A stretch of DNA of 64,000 nucleotides from Chitinimonas taiwanensis DSM 18899. GTDB taxonomy: Bacteria > Pseudomonadota > Gammaproteobacteria > Burkholderiales > Chitinimonadaceae. Shown in pieces: positions 53,885 through 62,540 of this stretch (position 1 is the stretch's first letter; the number at the start of each line of letters is the position of its first letter). The notes under the pieces were generated by a model that was given only the letters and a program-made list of their open reading frames with translations, did not search any database and was not told where the DNA came from. Made by a program: the position numbers and the translations under genes. Location: positions 1-64,000 of the forward strand of contig NZ_FPKR01000008.1 of the NCBI RefSeq assembly GCF_900119825.1, written 5' to 3'.

Positions 53885-54958
53885 ATGAATCCCCTGCTGC
53901 AAGCCAAACAACTGGGCCAGCGCATCTGGCTGGACAACCTCTCGCGTGAGCTGCTGGCTGGCCCCTTACAGAAGCTGATCACCGAGGACGGCCTGGCCGG
54001 TGTGACCTCCAATCCGGCCATCTTCCAGAAGTCGATCTCCTCGGGCGCCGGCTATGCCGATGACCTGGCCCGTTTGAAGACCCAGGACCTGAGCACCGAA
54101 CAGCGCTTCGAAGCGCTGGCCGTGCCCGATGTGCAGCGCGCCTGCGATTTGTTTGCCAGCAGCTACCAAGCCTCCGAAGGTCTGGATGGCTATGTGAGCC
54201 TGGAAGTCTCGCCCTATCTGGCGCGCGACACCCAGGGCACCGAGGCGGCGGCCAAGCGCCTGTGGGCCGCGATTGCGCGCCCGAACGCCATGATCAAGAT
54301 TCCCGCCACGCCGGAAAGCCTGCCCGCCTTCACCGCCGCCATTGCCGCCGGCATCAATGTGAATGTCACGCTGATGTTCGGCCAACAGCACTGCGATGCG
54401 GTGTTCGATGCCTATGTGGCCGGCCTGCGCCAGCGTCTGGCTCAAGGCGGAGATCTGCGCCATGTGCAGTCGGTAGCCAGCCTGTTCCTGTCGCGCGTGG
54501 ATACGCTGATCGACGGCAAGCTCGACGCCATCGGCGGCGAAGCCCTGAGCCTGAAGGGCCAGGCAGCCATTGCCATGGTGCGCGTGGCCTATGCGGGCTG
54601 GATGGCGCGCTGGCACAGCGATGAATGCGCCGATCTGCGCGCGGCCGGCGCCAATATCCAGCGCCTGCTGTGGGCCAGCACCGGCACCAAGAACCCAGCC
54701 TACCCGGACACCCTGTATGTGGATGAGCTGATCGGCCCCAGCACGGTGAACACCCTGCCCGACGCCACACTAGCCGCCTTCCGCGACCATGGCACGGCGA
54801 CGGCCAAGCTCACCCATGGCCAGGAAGAAGCCCAGGCCGTGCTGGCCAAGCTGGCCGCTGCCGGTATCGATATGCATGCCGTGGCCGTACAGCTGCAAGT
54901 CGATGGCCTCAAGCTGTTCGACGAAGCCTTCGACAAGCTGCTGGCCTTGCTGGCCTAA
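53885..54958 (+). CDS. tal: transaldolase
   Basis: A 357-residue transaldolase of the pentose phosphate pathway, transferring a dihydroxyacetone unit between sugar phosphates. The Schiff-base lysine is Lys138 in NAMIKIPAT. LAGVTSNPAIFQKSI, EVSPYLARDT and SVASLFLSRVDTLID are conserved. The length matches the longer Tal class found in actinobacteria and some proteobacteria, rather than the 317-residue TalB. It is monocistronic. Confidence 0.94.
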   Translation: MNPLLQAKQLGQRIWLDNLSRELLAGPLQKLITEDGLAGVTSNPAIFQKSISSGAGYADDLARLKTQDLSTEQRFEALAVPDVQRACDLFASSYQASEGLDGYVSLEVSPYLARDTQGTEAAAKRLWAAIARPNAMIKIPATPESLPAFTAAIAAGINVNVTLMFGQQHCDAVFDAYVAGLRQRLAQGGDLRHVQSVASLFLSRVDTLIDGKLDAIGGEALSLKGQAAIAMVRVAYAGWMARWHSDECADLRAAGANIQRLLWASTGTKNPAYPDTLYVDELIGPSTVNTLPDATLAAFRDHGTATAKLTHGQEEAQAVLAKLAAAGIDMHAVAVQLQVDGLKLFDEAFDKLLALLA

Positions 54959-54980
54959 GCGCAGCAGTACGGTAGACGCA

Positions 54981-55010
54981 AAAAAGCCGGATCGATGATC
55001 CGGCTTTTTT
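54981..55010. terminator. bidirectional terminator between tal and kup
   Basis: A perfect 13-bp stem from AAAAAGCCGGATC (54981-54993) to 55009 has a GAT loop and T/A runs on both strands. It can end both convergent genes. Confidence 0.92.
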
Positions 55011-55025
55011 CATGCTTGGCAGGCC

Positions 55026-56918
55026 TTATAGATCGACCTGAGTGCCCATCTCGACCACCCTGTTGGGGGGAATCTTGTAGAAATCGGTTGGACGCGAAGC
55101 ATTGCGCTGCATCCAGGCGAACAGGCGCAGCTGCAGCCAGGGCAGTTCCGACTGCTTGTCGCAGATGATGGTCTCGCGCGATAGGAAGAAGGAAGTAGTC
55201 ATCTCATCGCAGACCAGGCCATGGTCACGCTCGGCCAGCGCGAGAATTTCCGGCACTGACGGATCTTCGGTGAAGCCGTAGGTGGCGATGATCTGCCAGA
55301 ACGACTCGGACAGGCGGGTGACCTTCAGACGCTGCTTTTCCGCCACGCGCGGGATATCGGTGGACTGGATGGTCAGGAACACCACCTGCTCGTGCAGCAC
55401 CTTGTTGTGCTTGAGGTTGTGCAGCAGCGCATGCGGGGTCGTGTCGGCGGAGCCGGTCATGAAGATGGCCGTGCCATCCACCCGGTGCGGCGGGCTCGCC
55501 TCGATGCTCTGCACAAACATCTCCAAGGGCAGCTCGCCATCATGGATGCGGTGGAATAGCTGGCGACGGCCACGCTTCCAGGTGAACATCATGATCAGCA
55601 TGATCACGCCCACCACGACCGGGAACCAGCCGCCCTCAGGAATCTTGGGAATATTGGCCGCCAACAGGGCCAGGTCGATCGTGATAAAGCCGACCAGCAG
55701 CGTGCGGATCAACAGCGTACGGCGCGGATTACCCGGCTTCTTCAAGGCCACGAAGGCGGTCATGGTGGTCATCACCATGATGCCGCAGATGGAAAAGCCG
55801 TAAGCGGCTTCCAGATTGCCCGAGGTCTTGAAGGTCAGCACCAGCACCAACACCGCCACACACAGCGCCCAGTTCACGCCGGGGATATAGATCTGACCGA
55901 TCTCGTTGTCCGAGGTATGGATGATGCTCATGCGCGGCATATAGCCAAGCTGCACCGCCTGGCGGGTGATGGAGAACACCCCCGAAATCAGCGCCTGGGA
56001 GGCAATCACGGTGGCGGCGGTGGCCAGCAGCACCAGCGGGAAAACCAGCGACTCAGGCGCCAGCATGAAGAAGGGATGATCGGCAGCGCTCGGATCGTGC
56101 AGGATCAGCGCGCCCTGGCCGTAGTAATTGAGCAGCAGGCCGGGCAGTACCAGCACGAACCAGCCGATCTGGATCGGCTTGCGCCCGAAGTGCCCCATGT
56201 CGGCATAAATCGCCTCGCCCCCGGTGACCACCAGCACCACGGCGCCGAGCGAGAGAAAGGCCAGCAGCGGCTGGGCGAGGAAGAAGCTGACCGCATAGGT
56301 CGGTGACAAGGCCTTCAGCACGCTTGGGTCATTGGCAATGCTATTGATGCCCAAGGCACCCAGCGACAGGAACCACAGCACCACGATGGGGCCAAAGAAA
56401 CGCCCCACCCCGCCCGTGCCATGCTTTTGGACTGCGAAGATGCCGATGATGATGAGGATGGTGAGCGGAATCACGAAGCGGCCGAAGGACGGATCGATGA
56501 CCTTCAGGCCTTCCACCGCTGACAGCACCGAAATAGCTGGGGTCAGCGCGCCATCGCCATAGAACAGCGCCGCGCCGGTGATGCCGAGCAGGATGAAGAC
56601 CGAGAACTGGCCGCGCTTGCGTTGCGAGTTGCGCAGCGCCAAGGCCATCAGCGACAGGATGCCACCCTCGCCGTTATTGTCGGCGCGCAGCATGAACAGC
56701 ACGTATTTAAGCGAGATCACCAGCAGCAGCGCCCAGGTAATCAGCGACAGGATGCCAAGCACATTGTCGGGCGTCGCCGCCAAGCCATGCTTGGGGCTGA
56801 AGCAGGCGGCCATTGCGTAGAGCGGGCTGGTGCCGATATCGCCATACACCACGCCAAGGGCAGCGAGGGTCAGTCCGGCGAGTTTCTTGGGATCGTTTTG
56901 GGTGGCGCTGGCATGCAT
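55026..56918 (-). CDS. kup: low-affinity potassium transporter Kup
   Basis: A 630-residue KUP/HAK/KT potassium-proton symporter with about twelve membrane helices in the first 440 residues and a cytoplasmic C-terminal domain. The family signature VYGDIGTSPLYAM is near residues 20-35, with FYGDGALTPAISVLSAVEGL and GGEAIYADMGHFG. It takes up K+ in the inner membrane. A TATAAT lies on the minus strand at 56965-56960 with a weak -35. It converges with tal. Confidence 0.96.
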   Translation of the reverse strand: MHASATQNDPKKLAGLTLAALGVVYGDIGTSPLYAMAACFSPKHGLAATPDNVLGILSLITWALLLVISLKYVLFMLRADNNGEGGILSLMALALRNSQRKRGQFSVFILLGITGAALFYGDGALTPAISVLSAVEGLKVIDPSFGRFVIPLTILIIIGIFAVQKHGTGGVGRFFGPIVVLWFLSLGALGINSIANDPSVLKALSPTYAVSFFLAQPLLAFLSLGAVVLVVTGGEAIYADMGHFGRKPIQIGWFVLVLPGLLLNYYGQGALILHDPSAADHPFFMLAPESLVFPLVLLATAATVIASQALISGVFSITRQAVQLGYMPRMSIIHTSDNEIGQIYIPGVNWALCVAVLVLVLTFKTSGNLEAAYGFSICGIMVMTTMTAFVALKKPGNPRRTLLIRTLLVGFITIDLALLAANIPKIPEGGWFPVVVGVIMLIMMFTWKRGRRQLFHRIHDGELPLEMFVQSIEASPPHRVDGTAIFMTGSADTTPHALLHNLKHNKVLHEQVVFLTIQSTDIPRVAEKQRLKVTRLSESFWQIIATYGFTEDPSVPEILALAERDHGLVCDEMTTSFFLSRETIICDKQSELPWLQLRLFAWMQRNASRPTDFYKIPPNRVVEMGTQVDL

Positions 56919-57030
56919 ATCGCGATGCTTTCGTGAACCAGTTTGGGGCGTGGCCGCGGATTATAGTCCGCCTGCTGCCTGCGCATGGTGCGCTGCAATA
57001 GCGAACGGGTGTAGATCAGACAAACCCCAA

Positions 57031-57567
57031 CTACGTGGGCGCTTCGGGATAGCGCGACCAATCGAAGAAAGGGCCGGGGTCAGTCTTGCGTTCGGGCGCG
57101 ATATGGCAGTGCCCAAGCAGATGGCGGATAGGGTAACGCGCACGGATGGCGGCCAGCAGCGCATCGAGACGCGCATACTGGATCGGCTCGTACGGCCAGT
57201 CGTCGCCACCCTCAAGTTCGATGCCGATGGAAAAGTCGTTGCAGCGCTCACGCCCCTGCCATTGCGACACCCCAGCATGCCAGGCGCGCGCATTGCAGGA
57301 GACGAACTGGATCAGCTCGCCATCGCGGCGCAGAAAGAAATGCGCCGACACGCGGAAATGCTGGAGTTCTTCGAAGCAGGCATGCTGGTTCGGATCGCAG
57401 CGATTGGTAAACAGCCGCTCTACCCCATCACCACCGAACTGACCGGGCGGCAGCGAAATCGAATGGATGACCACCATATCCGGCACTTGACCGTCGGGGC
57501 GCGCATCGCAATTAGGCGAAGCAATCTGCCTGACGCCGACCAACCAGCCCGCCGCATCGATCATCAT
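57031..57567 (-). CDS. ampD: 1,6-anhydro-N-acetylmuramyl-L-alanine amidase AmpD
   Basis: A 178-residue zinc amidase of peptidoglycan recycling. The zinc site is His in VVIHSISLPPGQFGG, His in LGHCHIAPERKTDPGP and the following Asp; IGIELEGGDD and FSIG are conserved. It cleaves the stem peptide from anhydro-muropeptides in the cytoplasm. The start overlaps the nth stop (ATGA), so the two are coupled. Confidence 0.94.
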   Translation of the reverse strand: MMIDAAGWLVGVRQIASPNCDARPDGQVPDMVVIHSISLPPGQFGGDGVERLFTNRCDPNQHACFEELQHFRVSAHFFLRRDGELIQFVSCNARAWHAGVSQWQGRERCNDFSIGIELEGGDDWPYEPIQYARLDALLAAIRARYPIRHLLGHCHIAPERKTDPGPFFDWSRYPEAPT

Positions 57568-58196
57568 GCCGTCTTACCCCGGAAGTCGCACAGATCACGC
57601 ACGATGCAGGTCGGGCAATCGGGCTTGCGCGCCTTGCACACATAGCGGCCATGCAGGATCAGCCAATGGTGCGCATCGAGCAGGAAGGGCTTGGGGATCA
57701 CCTTCATCAGCTTGTCCTCCACCGCGCGCACATCCTTGCCGGGCGCCAGGCCCGTGCGGTTGGACACGCGGAAGATATGCGTATCGACCGCCATGGCGGG
57801 CTGACCGAAGGCGGTATTGAGCACCACATTCGCGGTCTTGCGCCCCACGCCAGGCAGCGCTTCTAGCGCTTCGCGGGTCTGCGGCACCTGGCCGTCGTGC
57901 AGCTCCATCAACATGCGGCATAGCTCGATCACATGCTTGGCTTTGCTGCGATACAGGCCAATGGTGGCGATATAGCTTTCCAGCCCAGCCTGGCCGAGCG
58001 CATAAATGGCGGCCGGGGTATTTGCCACCGGGTAGAGCTTGCGTGTGGCCTTGTTCACACCCACATCGGTGGCCTGGGCCGACAGCACCACTGCGATCAG
58101 CAACTCGAACGGCGTGCTGTACTCAAGCTCGGTGCGCGGCGCGGGGTTCTGCTCGCGCAGCCGGGTGAAGAAGGCCAGCCGGCTTTCCTTGTTCAC
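57564..58196 (-). CDS. nth: endonuclease III
   Basis: A 210-residue DNA glycosylase/AP lyase for oxidised pyrimidines. The helix-hairpin-helix LPGVGRKTANVVLNTAF carries the catalytic lysine, VDTHIFRVSNR the catalytic aspartate, and the C-terminal cysteines (VCKARKPDCPTCIVRDLC) bind a 4Fe-4S cluster. It starts with GTG at 58196, overlapping the stop of the PilZ-like gene, and overlaps ampD downstream. Confidence 0.97.
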   Translation of the reverse strand: MNKESRLAFFTRLREQNPAPRTELEYSTPFELLIAVVLSAQATDVGVNKATRKLYPVANTPAAIYALGQAGLESYIATIGLYRSKAKHVIELCRMLMELHDGQVPQTREALEALPGVGRKTANVVLNTAFGQPAMAVDTHIFRVSNRTGLAPGKDVRAVEDKLMKVIPKPFLLDAHHWLILHGRYVCKARKPDCPTCIVRDLCDFRGKTA

Positions 58197-58591
58197 GCTG
58201 CCACCTCGGCATGCTGGCCACCCGCGGCGGCCTGGGCGAGAAACGCGTCGATCAGCAACAGGCTGGCTGGCGCATCAGACAAGCAGTCCACAAAGCTCAG
58301 CATCAGCCCGTAGCCGCCCTCGGCGGGGCTGCAGCTATCGACACGGCAGCGCGCGTGCAGGATGTGCTCGCGCCCGGCCACGGTCAGCATGAAATACAGT
58401 TCGCACACGCCACCCAGCGGCAGTGGCTGGTTATGCAAGAGCCCCAGCCCTTGACGGGACAGCGCCTCCACATGGCCAAGCAGGCCGGCACCCAGCCCGC
58501 TCAAGATCTTGGCCCATGTCTTCACGCGCAGGCGTGCGGGCAGGGGCGCGGCTGCCGGCAGGGCAGCGTGTTCTGTGCGGGGAAAACTCAT
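58193..58591 (-). CDS. PilZ-like domain protein
   Basis: A 132-residue soluble protein resembling PilZ (c-di-GMP-binding) folds by its strand pattern (LGGVCELYFMLTVAGREHILHARCRVDSC) and final helix (APASLLLIDAFLAQAA). No clear RxxxR motif is present, so it may not bind the nucleotide. The ATG at 58591 overlaps the stop of the upstream 81-residue gene; a longer frame is rejected because it would cover that gene. Confidence 0.6.
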   Translation of the reverse strand: MSFPRTEHAALPAAAPLPARLRVKTWAKILSGLGAGLLGHVEALSRQGLGLLHNQPLPLGGVCELYFMLTVAGREHILHARCRVDSCSPAEGGYGLMLSFVDCLSDAPASLLLIDAFLAQAAAGGQHAEVAA

Positions 58592-58833
58592 TTGCTCGAC
58601 TTGCCTGCCCGCCCATCCTTGGGATGGCGCAGCTTCATCGGGATAGTGACATCCACCTGCCACTGCTGCGCCTCGCGTTCGCGCGCGGCCTGGATATGGC
58701 GCCAAATCGCCCACAGGCCGCCCAGCACGCCCAGTGCGATCACGGCGAACGCCAGGCCGAAATGGCCGTCTTTCAGAAACAGCACAAACAGCAGCGTGCC
58801 GATCACATAAGCAAGTTTGGCCATCCAGCTCAT
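58588..58833 (-). CDS. small membrane protein
   Basis: An 81-residue protein with two hydrophobic helices (about 6-22 and 27-43), then a basic cytoplasmic tail (HIQAAREREAQQW, ending DGRAGKSSK). No family is recognised. GGAGAGA precedes the ATG. It is four-base overlapped with the PilZ-like gene, so it belongs to the rsxB-to-ampD run. Confidence 0.7.
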   Translation of the reverse strand: MSWMAKLAYVIGTLLFVLFLKDGHFGLAFAVIALGVLGGLWAIWRHIQAAREREAQQWQVDVTIPMKLRHPKDGRAGKSSK

Positions 58834-58853
58834 TGTCTCTCCTCCGTGCGGCC

Positions 58854-59573
58854 TTAGCCGCCCTCGCGCAAGCGCTTGGCCCGCGCCATCATCTCGGCAA
58901 TCCGCGCCGCCTTCGCATCCGCCAGCGGGGCGGGTGGCGGCACCGGCTCGCCGGCCAGGCGTGCCTGGTGGCGTTGCAGCGCAGCATCCAGACTGGCTTG
59001 TACTTCGGGGGCGGCGAACTGTGCCTCAGCCTTCTTGGCCAGCGCCTTGGCCGCCAGCCGCTCGCTACGCTCGCGCTTCTCACGCCCAAGCCGGAACAGA
59101 CGATAAGCATGCCGCTTGCGCCACAAACCCGCCAGCGCCTGGCGCTCCGCCGTTAGCGCCGGCTCCACAGCGGGCAGCAACTCGATGCAATCAACCGGAC
59201 AGGCCGGGATGCACAGCTCGCAGCCCGTACATTCGGCCGCGATCACGGTATGCATCTGCTTGCTGGCACCGATAATCGCATCCACCGGGCAGGCCTGGAT
59301 GCACAGCGTGCAACCGATGCAATTCGCCTCATCGATCCAGGCCAGCACGCGCGGCTTGTGTTCACCATGCTGCGGATTAAGTGGCTTGAGCGGCCGCCCC
59401 AGCAAGGCCGCCAACTCAGCCAACCCCGCCTCACCGCCGGGCGGGCATTGGTCGATATCCGCACTACCCGCCGCCAGCGCCTCGGCATAGCCACGGCAAT
59501 CCGGATAGCCGCATTGCGTGCACTGGGTCTGCGGCAGAATCGCGTCGATGCGCGCGATAAGCAATTCGCTCAT
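58854..59573 (-). CDS. rsxB: electron transport complex subunit RsxB-like ferredoxin
   Basis: A 239-residue protein with an N-terminal Fe-S domain (CTQC at 18-21, Cys26, Cys43) as in RnfB/RsxB. Two 4Fe-4S ferredoxin motifs follow ([12 protein letters not shown] and [12 protein letters not shown]), then a charged helical tail of about 100 residues. There is no hydrophobic N-terminal anchor, and none of the rsxA, C, D, G or E genes is nearby. The protein is an orphan that may pass electrons to an unrelated partner, possibly its neighbour endonuclease III cluster assembly. Confidence 0.88.
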   Translation of the reverse strand: MSELLIARIDAILPQTQCTQCGYPDCRGYAEALAAGSADIDQCPPGGEAGLAELAALLGRPLKPLNPQHGEHKPRVLAWIDEANCIGCTLCIQACPVDAIIGASKQMHTVIAAECTGCELCIPACPVDCIELLPAVEPALTAERQALAGLWRKRHAYRLFRLGREKRERSERLAAKALAKKAEAQFAAPEVQASLDAALQRHQARLAGEPVPPPAPLADAKAARIAEMMARAKRLREGG

Positions 59574-59585
59574 GCTGGGCAGGCC

Positions 59586-60611
59586 TTAGCGGCGCAGCTC
59601 CGCAATCGCGCGGATAGACTCGCCCACCAGGGCCGGGCCGCGGTAAATAAGGCCGCTATACAGCTGCACCAGGGTCGCACCCGCCTCGATCTTCTCGGCC
59701 GCGTGGCTGCCTTCCAGAATGCCGCCCACCCCAATGATGGGCACCCGGCCGGCCAGCGCGGCCGACAGTGCGCGGATCACCGCCGTGGACTTGGCGCGCA
59801 CCGGCGTACCGGACAGGCCACCAGTTTCCTTGCCGTGGCGGATATGCTCGACGCCGACGCGGGACAGCGTGGTATTGGTGGCGATCACGCCGTCGAAGCG
59901 GTATTCAACCAGTAGACGGGCAATTTCCAGCACTTGGTCGGCTTCCAGATCCGGCGCAATCTTCAAGGCCAGCGGCACATAACGGCCATGACGCACGGTC
60001 AGGCGCGCCTGCTCATCCTTCAGTGCCGACAGGAGTCGCTCCAGCTCATCACTTTGCTGCAGCTGGCGCAGATTCTTGGTATTGGGCGAGGAGATATTGA
60101 CGGTGATATAGCTAGCATAGGGATAGACACGCGTCAGGCAGGCCAGGTAATCGTCATTGGCATTCTCGATCGGCGTATCGAAGTTCTTGCCGATATTGAT
60201 GCCGAGAATGCCGCGATACTGGCTGGCCTCCACATTCTTCACCAGCTCATCCAGCCCGCCATTATTGAAGCCAAGCCGGTTGATGATGCCCTCGGCACCG
60301 GGCAGGCGGAACATGCGCGGCTGCGGATTACCCGGCTGCGGCCGCGGCGTGACGGTGCCGATTTCGATAAAGCCGAAACCGAGGTCGGCCAGCGCATCGA
60401 TATGCTCGCCATTTTTGTCCAGGCCGGCCGATAGACCGACCGGATTCGGGAAATGCAGGCCCATGCACTCGGTGGGCAGCGCCTCTTCACGGCTGCCCAG
60501 CACGGTGGCAAAACCGAGCGCATGCAGCGCTTCCAGACCGGCAAAGGTCAGCTTGTGCGCCTTTTCCGGCTCCAGCGAAAACAGCAGCGGACGCAGCAGG
60601 GGATAAAGCAT
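59586..60611 (-). CDS. pyrD: dihydroorotate dehydrogenase (quinone)
   Basis: A 341-residue class 2 FMN enzyme that oxidises dihydroorotate to orotate with quinone in pyrimidine synthesis. It has an N-terminal helical membrane-attachment part ([16 protein letters not shown]), [16 protein letters not shown], the catalytic-serine block [16 protein letters not shown] and the FMN phosphate site [17 protein letters not shown]. It follows folD by 12 bases. Confidence 0.96.
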   Translation of the reverse strand: MLYPLLRPLLFSLEPEKAHKLTFAGLEALHALGFATVLGSREEALPTECMGLHFPNPVGLSAGLDKNGEHIDALADLGFGFIEIGTVTPRPQPGNPQPRMFRLPGAEGIINRLGFNNGGLDELVKNVEASQYRGILGINIGKNFDTPIENANDDYLACLTRVYPYASYITVNISSPNTKNLRQLQQSDELERLLSALKDEQARLTVRHGRYVPLALKIAPDLEADQVLEIARLLVEYRFDGVIATNTTLSRVGVEHIRHGKETGGLSGTPVRAKSTAVIRALSAALAGRVPIIGVGGILEGSHAAEKIEAGATLVQLYSGLIYRGPALVGESIRAIAELRR

Positions 60612-60623
60612 GGGATCTCTCGC

Positions 60624-61478
60624 TCAGGGATTCAGATTCAGGCAGGCATCCAGGGTATTGCGCATCAGCATGGCAATGGTCATCGGCCCTACTCCGCCCG
60701 GCACCGGCGTGATCCAGCTCGCACGTTCGCGCGCCACATCGAACTCCACATCGCCGCACAGCTTGCCATTGTCCAGGCGGTTGATGCCCACATCGATCAC
60801 GATGGCGCCCGGCTTGATCCAATCGCCCTTGACGAAGTTGGGGATGCCGACGCCGGCCACCACCACATCGGCTGCACGCACCTTGTCGGCCAGATCGCGC
60901 GTCTTGCTGTGACAGACCGTCACCGTGGCGCGCGCCAACAGCAGCTCCAGCGCCGCCGGGCGGCCCACGATATTCGAGGCGCCGACCACCACCGCATCCT
61001 TACCCACCAGATCCACGCCAGTCTTTTCCAGCATCACCATCACGCCATGCGGGGTGCAGGGACGCAGCAGCGGCATCTTCAGCGCCAGGCGACCAAAGTT
61101 ATAGGGATGAAAGCCATCCACATCCTTGAGCGGATTGATGGTCTCGATCACCCGGTCGGCATCGATATGCTTGGGCAGCGGCAGTTGCACCAGGATGCCG
61201 TCCACCTCTGGGTCCTCGTTCAGCTTGCGCACGAGGTCCAGCAGCTCGGTCTCCGTCAGCGAGGCAGGCAATTCATAAGACAGGGAGCGGAAACCGGCCT
61301 TCTCGCAGGCCAGCTTCTTGTTGCGCACATAGACCGCCGAGGCCGGATCATCACCCACCAGCACCACCGCCAGCGCCGGCGCACGCCGCCCGGCCGCCAC
61401 GCGCGCGGCCACCTTGGCGCCCACCTCTGCGATGATTTCCGCGGAAATCAGTTTGCCATCAAGTAATTGCGCGCCCAT
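60624..61478 (-). CDS. folD: methylenetetrahydrofolate dehydrogenase/cyclohydrolase
   Basis: A 284-residue bifunctional enzyme converting 5,10-methylene-THF to 10-formyl-THF. It has [13 protein letters not shown] with the catalytic lysine, [10 protein letters not shown], the NAD(P) block [18 protein letters not shown] and the C-terminal [19 protein letters not shown] 61478 follows GGAG at good spacing; the open frame runs back through two tRNA genes on the other strand, which is chance. It leads the folD-pyrD-rsxB-nth-ampD series. Confidence 0.95.
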   Translation of the reverse strand: MGAQLLDGKLISAEIIAEVGAKVAARVAAGRRAPALAVVLVGDDPASAVYVRNKKLACEKAGFRSLSYELPASLTETELLDLVRKLNEDPEVDGILVQLPLPKHIDADRVIETINPLKDVDGFHPYNFGRLALKMPLLRPCTPHGVMVMLEKTGVDLVGKDAVVVGASNIVGRPAALELLLARATVTVCHSKTRDLADKVRAADVVVAGVGIPNFVKGDWIKPGAIVIDVGINRLDNGKLCGDVEFDVARERASWITPVPGGVGPMTIAMLMRNTLDACLNLNP

Positions 61479-61547
61479 GCCCCAGCTCCGTACAGAATGC
61501 AAAGGAGCGAATTCTCTCATTTTTCGGGCGTGTGCCCAAGCAAAGAC

Positions 61548-61576
61548 TTGACAGCCCTGCACCCCGCCCATAATAT
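61548..61576 (+). promoter_or_regulatory. tRNA operon promoter
   Basis: A consensus TTGACA (61548-61553) and TAATAT (61571-61576) are separated by 17 bases, with a GC-rich discriminator GCCGGGCTCG before tRNA-Pro. This is the form of a strong, stringently controlled stable-RNA promoter. Confidence 0.85.
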
Positions 61577-61587
61577 GCCGGGCTCGT

Positions 61588-61664
61588 CGGGGCGTAGCGC
61601 AGCCCGGTAGCGCACCTGGTTTGGGACCAGGTGGTCGTGAGTTCGAATCCCACCGCCCCGACCA
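61588..61664 (+). tRNA. tRNA-Pro (TGG)
   Basis: A 77-nt cloverleaf. Acceptor arms are CGGGGCG/CGCCCCG, with an anticodon stem CCTGG/CCAGG around TTTGGGA (anticodon TGG, 61622-61624), a T-loop GTTCGAATC and an encoded CCA end. Confidence 0.95.
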
Positions 61665-61693
61665 TAGTTTTTCCCGGCAGTACGATTGAAGAT

Positions 61694-61770
61694 GCGCCCG
61701 TAGCTCAACCGGATAGAGCAACGGCCTTCTAAGCCGTAGGTTACAGGTTCGATTCCTGTCGGGCGCGCCA
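61694..61770 (+). tRNA. tRNA-Arg (TCT)
   Basis: A 77-nt cloverleaf. Acceptor arms are GCGCCCG/CGGGCGC, with an anticodon stem ACGGC/GCCGT around CTTCTAA (anticodon TCT), a T-loop GTTCGATTC and an encoded CCA. Confidence 0.95.
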
Positions 61771-61812
61771 GATGCCACATCTGGCCAAAGCAAGTTAAGC
61801 AGTTTTATCGGT

Positions 61813-61889
61813 GGTGGCTGTAGCTCAGTTGGTAGAGTCCAGGATTGTGATTCCTGTTGTCGTGGGTTCGAGTCCCATCAGCCACCCCA
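61813..61889 (+). tRNA. tRNA-His (GTG)
   Basis: A 77-nt tRNA with the extra 5' G (61813) typical of tRNA-His, acceptor GTGGCTG/CAGCCAC, discriminator C and encoded CCA. The anticodon is GTG in GGATTGTGATTCC. Confidence 0.95.
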
Positions 61890-61897
61890 AGCAATAC

Positions 61898-61938
61898 AAG
61901 CACTTAGCCCAGCCATTGCGCTGGGCTAAGTGCTTTTT
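61898..61938 (+). terminator. terminator of the tRNA operon
   Basis: A perfect 15-bp stem AAGCACTTAGCCCAG/CTGGGCTAAGTGCTT (61898-61912, 61921-61935) with an eight-base loop is followed by a T-run. It lies nine bases after tRNA-His. Confidence 0.93.
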
Positions 61939-62036
61939 GGCGTTCGTGTAGGCGCCATGTAGGCATTTCTGGCTTGCAGACCTCAGCCCCTAGTCGGATT
62001 GCCCCAACCCAAAAGCGCCATATAGAGTACTGATCA

Positions 62037-62108
62037 CTTCGCAATCATCAGTTCTGCGGCCCGCCCCCGGCACTTATGTCCCGCAGAACGGCGCGACGAT
62101 TTGCGAAG
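62037..62108. repeat. nested inverted repeat
   Basis: Two pairs of perfect arms are nested: outer CTTCGCAA/TTGCGAAG (62037-62044, 62101-62108) and inner GTTCTGCGG/CCGCAGAAC (62051-62059, 62081-62089). It lies about 100 bases after the tRNA terminator. It could be a recombination site, an operator or a relic of a mobile element. The rest of 61939-62343 shows no gene. Confidence 0.55.
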
Positions 62109-62343
62109 ATCCCATTGCTGTCGTTCAGCCTGCAAAAGGTGAATAGGTGAGCGGCCGCAGATTCCGCCGCCTAAGGCCCTCGCCCGCTCTTCTATGTCAG
62201 TTACTATGACAACCTCGCAGTAACTAGCTCACGCCACCGCGTGGTGTAACTCAGCGACTTTCTGCCCTGCCGCACCTTTCAGACAGGATCGAGACCATTG
62301 CCGGCTAGTCGCAAAGTGCCGGGTCCTATTTCCCGATTCAACT

Positions 62344-62540
62344 TATCCAGGATGGTCATCAGTCGCCCCCTCCCGGCGGACAAGGCTGACGGGGTCATCG
62401 AATTGACGCAGATTCTCCGTTAGTTCATGCCCGATCTTCTTCAGGGTTTCGTCACTCGGCTCGCGTAAATCTGATTCGTTACTGGCCAATGCATCGTAGA
62501 AGCGCAACTAATCCTCAGCCAGCCCCATGCTGTCGCCATG
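62344..62540 (-). pseudogene. hsdR 3'-terminal fragment (type I restriction subunit)
   Basis: The minus strand translates to GDSMGLAED, a TAG stop (62510-62508), then LRFYDALASNESD and SDETLKKIGHELTENLRQ, before losing similarity and stopping at 62346-62344. FYDAL-x-NES followed by KKI-x-HELTENLRQ is typical of the C-terminal helical domain of HsdR. The fragment has an in-frame stop and lacks the rest of the roughly 1000-residue protein, and no hsdM or hsdS is nearby. It is a remnant of a lost restriction system. Confidence 0.72.

Noticed and set aside
60624-61793. N-terminally extended FolD
   Set aside because: The extra 105 codons would be read antisense through tRNA-Pro and tRNA-Arg; the ATG at 61478 has a ribosome site and matches the family start.
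61813-61938. Prophage or island attachment at tRNA-His
   Set aside because: The tRNA 3' end is followed by a normal terminator and no second copy of the tRNA end or an integrase is seen in the window. The scar further on may still be island-derived.
62037-62108. Integron attC site
   Set aside because: attC sites begin RYYYAAC and end GTTRRRY; here the inner arms begin GTTCTGC and end GCAGAAC, the opposite arrangement, and no integrase is present.
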